Source: Eshraghiella sp964576255 (GTDB lineage Bacteria; Bacillota; Clostridia; Lachnospirales; Lachnospiraceae). Taken from it: DNA of 8,208 bases. The notes beneath the pieces were generated by a model that saw only the letters and a list, made by a program, of their open reading frames with translations, had not been told where the DNA came from and made no database searches. The stretch spans positions 1 to 8,208 of the forward strand of contig CAZNUK010000082.1 of assembly GCA_964576255.1 (NCBI GenBank), written 5' to 3'. Position 1 is the stretch's first letter. The number at the start of each line of letters is the position of its first letter. Shown here in pieces: positions 6,398 to 8,208 of this stretch. A program made the translations under genes and the position numbers.

Positions 6398-6910
6398 GTG
6401 GCAAGTTTAATTGATACTTTAATTGACACATTATTCAAAGAAAATGAAGAATATGAAACTCTCCTGGAATTATCCATTGAAAAGACGGGTGTGATTGTTA
6501 AGGCTGATAATGATGGCCTTAATGAAATTGTTATGAAAGAGCAGAAGATTATTGAAAGAATCAATGCATTGGAAAAAGCGCGTACAGAGGTGACAAAAGA
6601 TATTGGATTGGTTCTTGGGAAAAATCCAACAGAGCTTACCCTTTCCCGTCTTATTGAACTTTTGGCTAAACAGACGAGGGAATGCGAATTATTAAAACAG
6701 GTCAGAGATAAGCTTTCAGACACGTTAGGCAGAATGGTTAAGGTTAATGAAAGTAACAAGGTGCTTCTAAACGAATCGATGGAGATGCTTCAGTTTGAGA
6801 TGAATATTTTACAGAGTATGAAGCAGGCACCTGCAACTGCAAATTATTCAGGAAACACTTATGCTGATAATTCGTATGGAACAGCAACTGCCTTTGATAC
6901 CAAGCAGTAG
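6398..6910 (+). CDS. flgN: FlgN-family flagellar export chaperone
   Basis: A 170-residue, largely helical protein in the FlgN position, expected to chaperone the hook-filament junction proteins FlgK and FlgL to the flagellar export gate. Residues about 1-140 alternate charged and hydrophobic positions as in a long coiled-coil bundle: LIDTLFKENEEYETLLELS, then KEQKIIERINALEKAR, then LIELLAKQTRECELLKQVRD. The last 30 residues (from about APATANYSGN) are small, polar and probably unstructured. The start is GTG at 6398, with AGGAG at 6385-6389 (overlapping the flgM stop) 8 bases upstream; no ATG fits. Sequence identity in FlgN is low across phyla, so the call leans on fold character plus the diagnostic order flgM-flgN-flgK. 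Confidence 0.87.
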   Translation: MASLIDTLIDTLFKENEEYETLLELSIEKTGVIVKADNDGLNEIVMKEQKIIERINALEKARTEVTKDIGLVLGKNPTELTLSRLIELLAKQTRECELLKQVRDKLSDTLGRMVKVNESNKVLLNESMEMLQFEMNILQSMKQAPATANYSGNTYADNSYGTATAFDTKQ

Positions 6911-6937
6911 CAGATATATCCGAAGGAGACGTTAGAT

Positions 6938-8208
6938 ATGGGAATGTCAGGATTATATGTTGGTCTTTCTGGTTTACAGACCAGCAGTAACTCACTTAAT
7001 ACAACTGCAAACAACTTAAGTAACGTTAATACCGAGGGCTACGTAAGGCAGCAGGTTGTTAACAAGGATTTGTCTTACAATTTTGTAACGACATCATCTC
7101 AGTTAACAACGGGTCAGAGAGGACTTGGTGTTACTATTGCGTCTGTTAATCATGTGAGAGATATTTTCCTTGACCAGGCATATCGTAAGGAAAACGGAAG
7201 ACAGGGCTTCTACGAGAAGCTATATGATGCGGTATATGAGATTGAAACCCAGATGGGTGATGTAGAGGGAATTGAGGGAATCGCATATCAGAGTGCGATT
7301 TCAGATTTGTATGAAGCTGTTAATGAAGTGGCGAAGACGCCGGGAGATCAGGTTGCAAGATCTGCGCTTGCACAGTGTGCAGCAGAGTTTATCGATAAAT
7401 CCCTTTCCATATATAATGGACTTGCGAATTATCAGAAAACAGTTGATGAGGAAATGCTTAATACCATTAACAGAATCAATGAAATTGGTAATGAGTTATT
7501 GGATTTGAACCGACGCATATCCAAAATCGAAACAGGTGGATTTGAAACAGCATCTGATTTAAGAGATGCAAGAGACGTATTACTGGATGAGCTTTCATCT
7601 TATGTTAAAATAAGCTACAAGGAACAGACTAATGGCGTAGTTGAAGTTTCCATTGAAGGTGTACAGTTCGCAGATGAGTTATATGTTAACGAACTTTCTC
7701 TTCAGAAAATTGAAGGTTCAGATTTTTATGAGCCTGTATGGGCGCATATGAATAACAACCCACTGTATTACGTAGATGGTACTATTTCTACAGAGAGGAA
7801 TACAGATATTGGTTCTCTTAAGGGACTTCTTATTGCCAGAGGACATGTAACACCTACAGTAAGTAGTATGACAGAGCCGGACCCGAGCTTTTATCCTCTT
7901 GGAGAAGCTGACCCGGATTATATAACAGCAGTTAAAGAACATGAGTGGTATGTTAAGACAAGTGACACATCAGTCCTTGTTAATACAATGGCCAATTTTG
8001 ATAAATTAATTAATAGTATAGTAGAAGGTATTAATGATGTTCTTTGTCCGGATACCGAATACGTGGCAGCTGACGGTACAGTGTATACTGTACTGGATAC
8101 AGAGAAGGCTTCTATGGGACAGGACGGAACGTATGGAGTTGAACTTTTCAGTAGGAATTATACTGACAGATATATACAACAGGAAATTGATGGTCAGATT
8201 TTTTATGT
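6938..8208 (+). CDS. flgK: FlgK (HAP1), hook-filament junction protein (3' partial)
   Basis: The first 423 residues of FlgK, which forms the first ring of the junction between hook and filament. It is exported by the flagellar system with FlgN as chaperone. The N-terminal axial motif is clear: GLYVGLSGLQTSSNSLNTTA, then NNLSNVNTEGYVRQQ. Further family features are TTGQRGLGVTI, VRDIFLDQAYRKE, the helical region with FIDKSLSIYNGLANYQ, and DLRDARDVLLDELSSYVKIS. Bases about 7845-7965 encode an acidic, Pro-rich stretch (EPDPSFYPLGEADPDY) before NTMANFDKLINSIVEGINDV. As I recall them, clostridial FlgK proteins vary in this region. The start is ATG 6938 behind AAGGAG (6923-6928) with 9-base spacing; an in-frame ATG at 6944 is less well placed. 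The frame is open to the window end, so the C-terminal domain is missing. It lies 27 bases after flgN in the same operon. Confidence 0.95.
   Translation, partial: MGMSGLYVGLSGLQTSSNSLNTTANNLSNVNTEGYVRQQVVNKDLSYNFVTTSSQLTTGQRGLGVTIASVNHVRDIFLDQAYRKENGRQGFYEKLYDAVYEIETQMGDVEGIEGIAYQSAISDLYEAVNEVAKTPGDQVARSALAQCAAEFIDKSLSIYNGLANYQKTVDEEMLNTINRINEIGNELLDLNRRISKIETGGFETASDLRDARDVLLDELSSYVKISYKEQTNGVVEVSIEGVQFADELYVNELSLQKIEGSDFYEPVWAHMNNNPLYYVDGTISTERNTDIGSLKGLLIARGHVTPTVSSMTEPDPSFYPLGEADPDYITAVKEHEWYVKTSDTSVLVNTMANFDKLINSIVEGINDVLCPDTEYVAADGTVYTVLDTEKASMGQDGTYGVELFSRNYTDRYIQQEIDGQIFY

Noticed and set aside
7272..7508. A 78-codon open frame on the plus strand inside flgK
   Set aside because: It is out of frame within the continuous flgK reading frame that starts at 6938 and has no family resemblance.
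8076..8093. Inverted repeat GTACAGT-GTAT-ACTGTAC
   Set aside because: Perfect 7-bp arms, but inside the flgK coding sequence with no T-run and no second copy. Most likely chance.

Overview
The window reads as a stretch of chromosome from a low-GC, motile Firmicute. Lachnospiraceae (Roseburia, Butyrivibrio or Agathobacter-like) is my best guess. This rests on Gram-positive-type flagellar gene content, a short rod-binding protein with no muramidase domain, a RecD2-type helicase, strong AGGAGG ribosome sites, and the clostridial look of FlgM and FlgK. All genes lie on the + strand and are tightly packed. No RNA genes, mobile elements, CRISPR arrays or long repeats were seen.

Three transcription blocks can be read. 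Block 1 (1-2505) holds the 3' end of an MreB/Mbl-type actin gene, two FlgF/FlgG-family rod genes and a rod-binding (FlgJ N-domain) gene. It closes with a hairpin-plus-T terminator. Block 2 (about 2514-6012) holds recD2, a comFC-like phosphoribosyltransferase gene and a yvyF-like zinc-finger/helix-turn-helix gene. It closes with a perfect 12-bp terminator stem. Block 3 (from about 6023) has a sigma-28 (SigD/FliA) type promoter followed by flgM, flgN and the 5' part of flgK, which runs off the window.

The layout resembles two Bacillus subtilis neighbourhoods that are separate there: mbl-flhO-flhP, and comFC-yvyF-flgM-flgN-flgK. Here they are joined through recD2. Block 1 builds the distal rod next to a cell-shape gene. 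Block 3 is a late flagellar operon: FlgM inhibits sigma-28, FlgN chaperones the hook-filament junction proteins, and FlgK is the first junction protein. The sigma-28 promoter in front of flgM would give the usual negative feedback.

Most of the window is ordinary conserved flagellar and housekeeping sequence; I do not see a new system. The best anomaly is the start of the comFC-like gene. No ATG, GTG or TTG lies between the in-frame upstream stop and a GTG that falls inside the first zinc-finger CxxC. A strong Shine-Dalgarno sequence sits before in-frame ATT/ATC codons, which suggests a non-canonical start overlapping the end of recD2. Second is recD2 itself, which begins about 23 bases after a terminator and has no room for its own downstream promoter.
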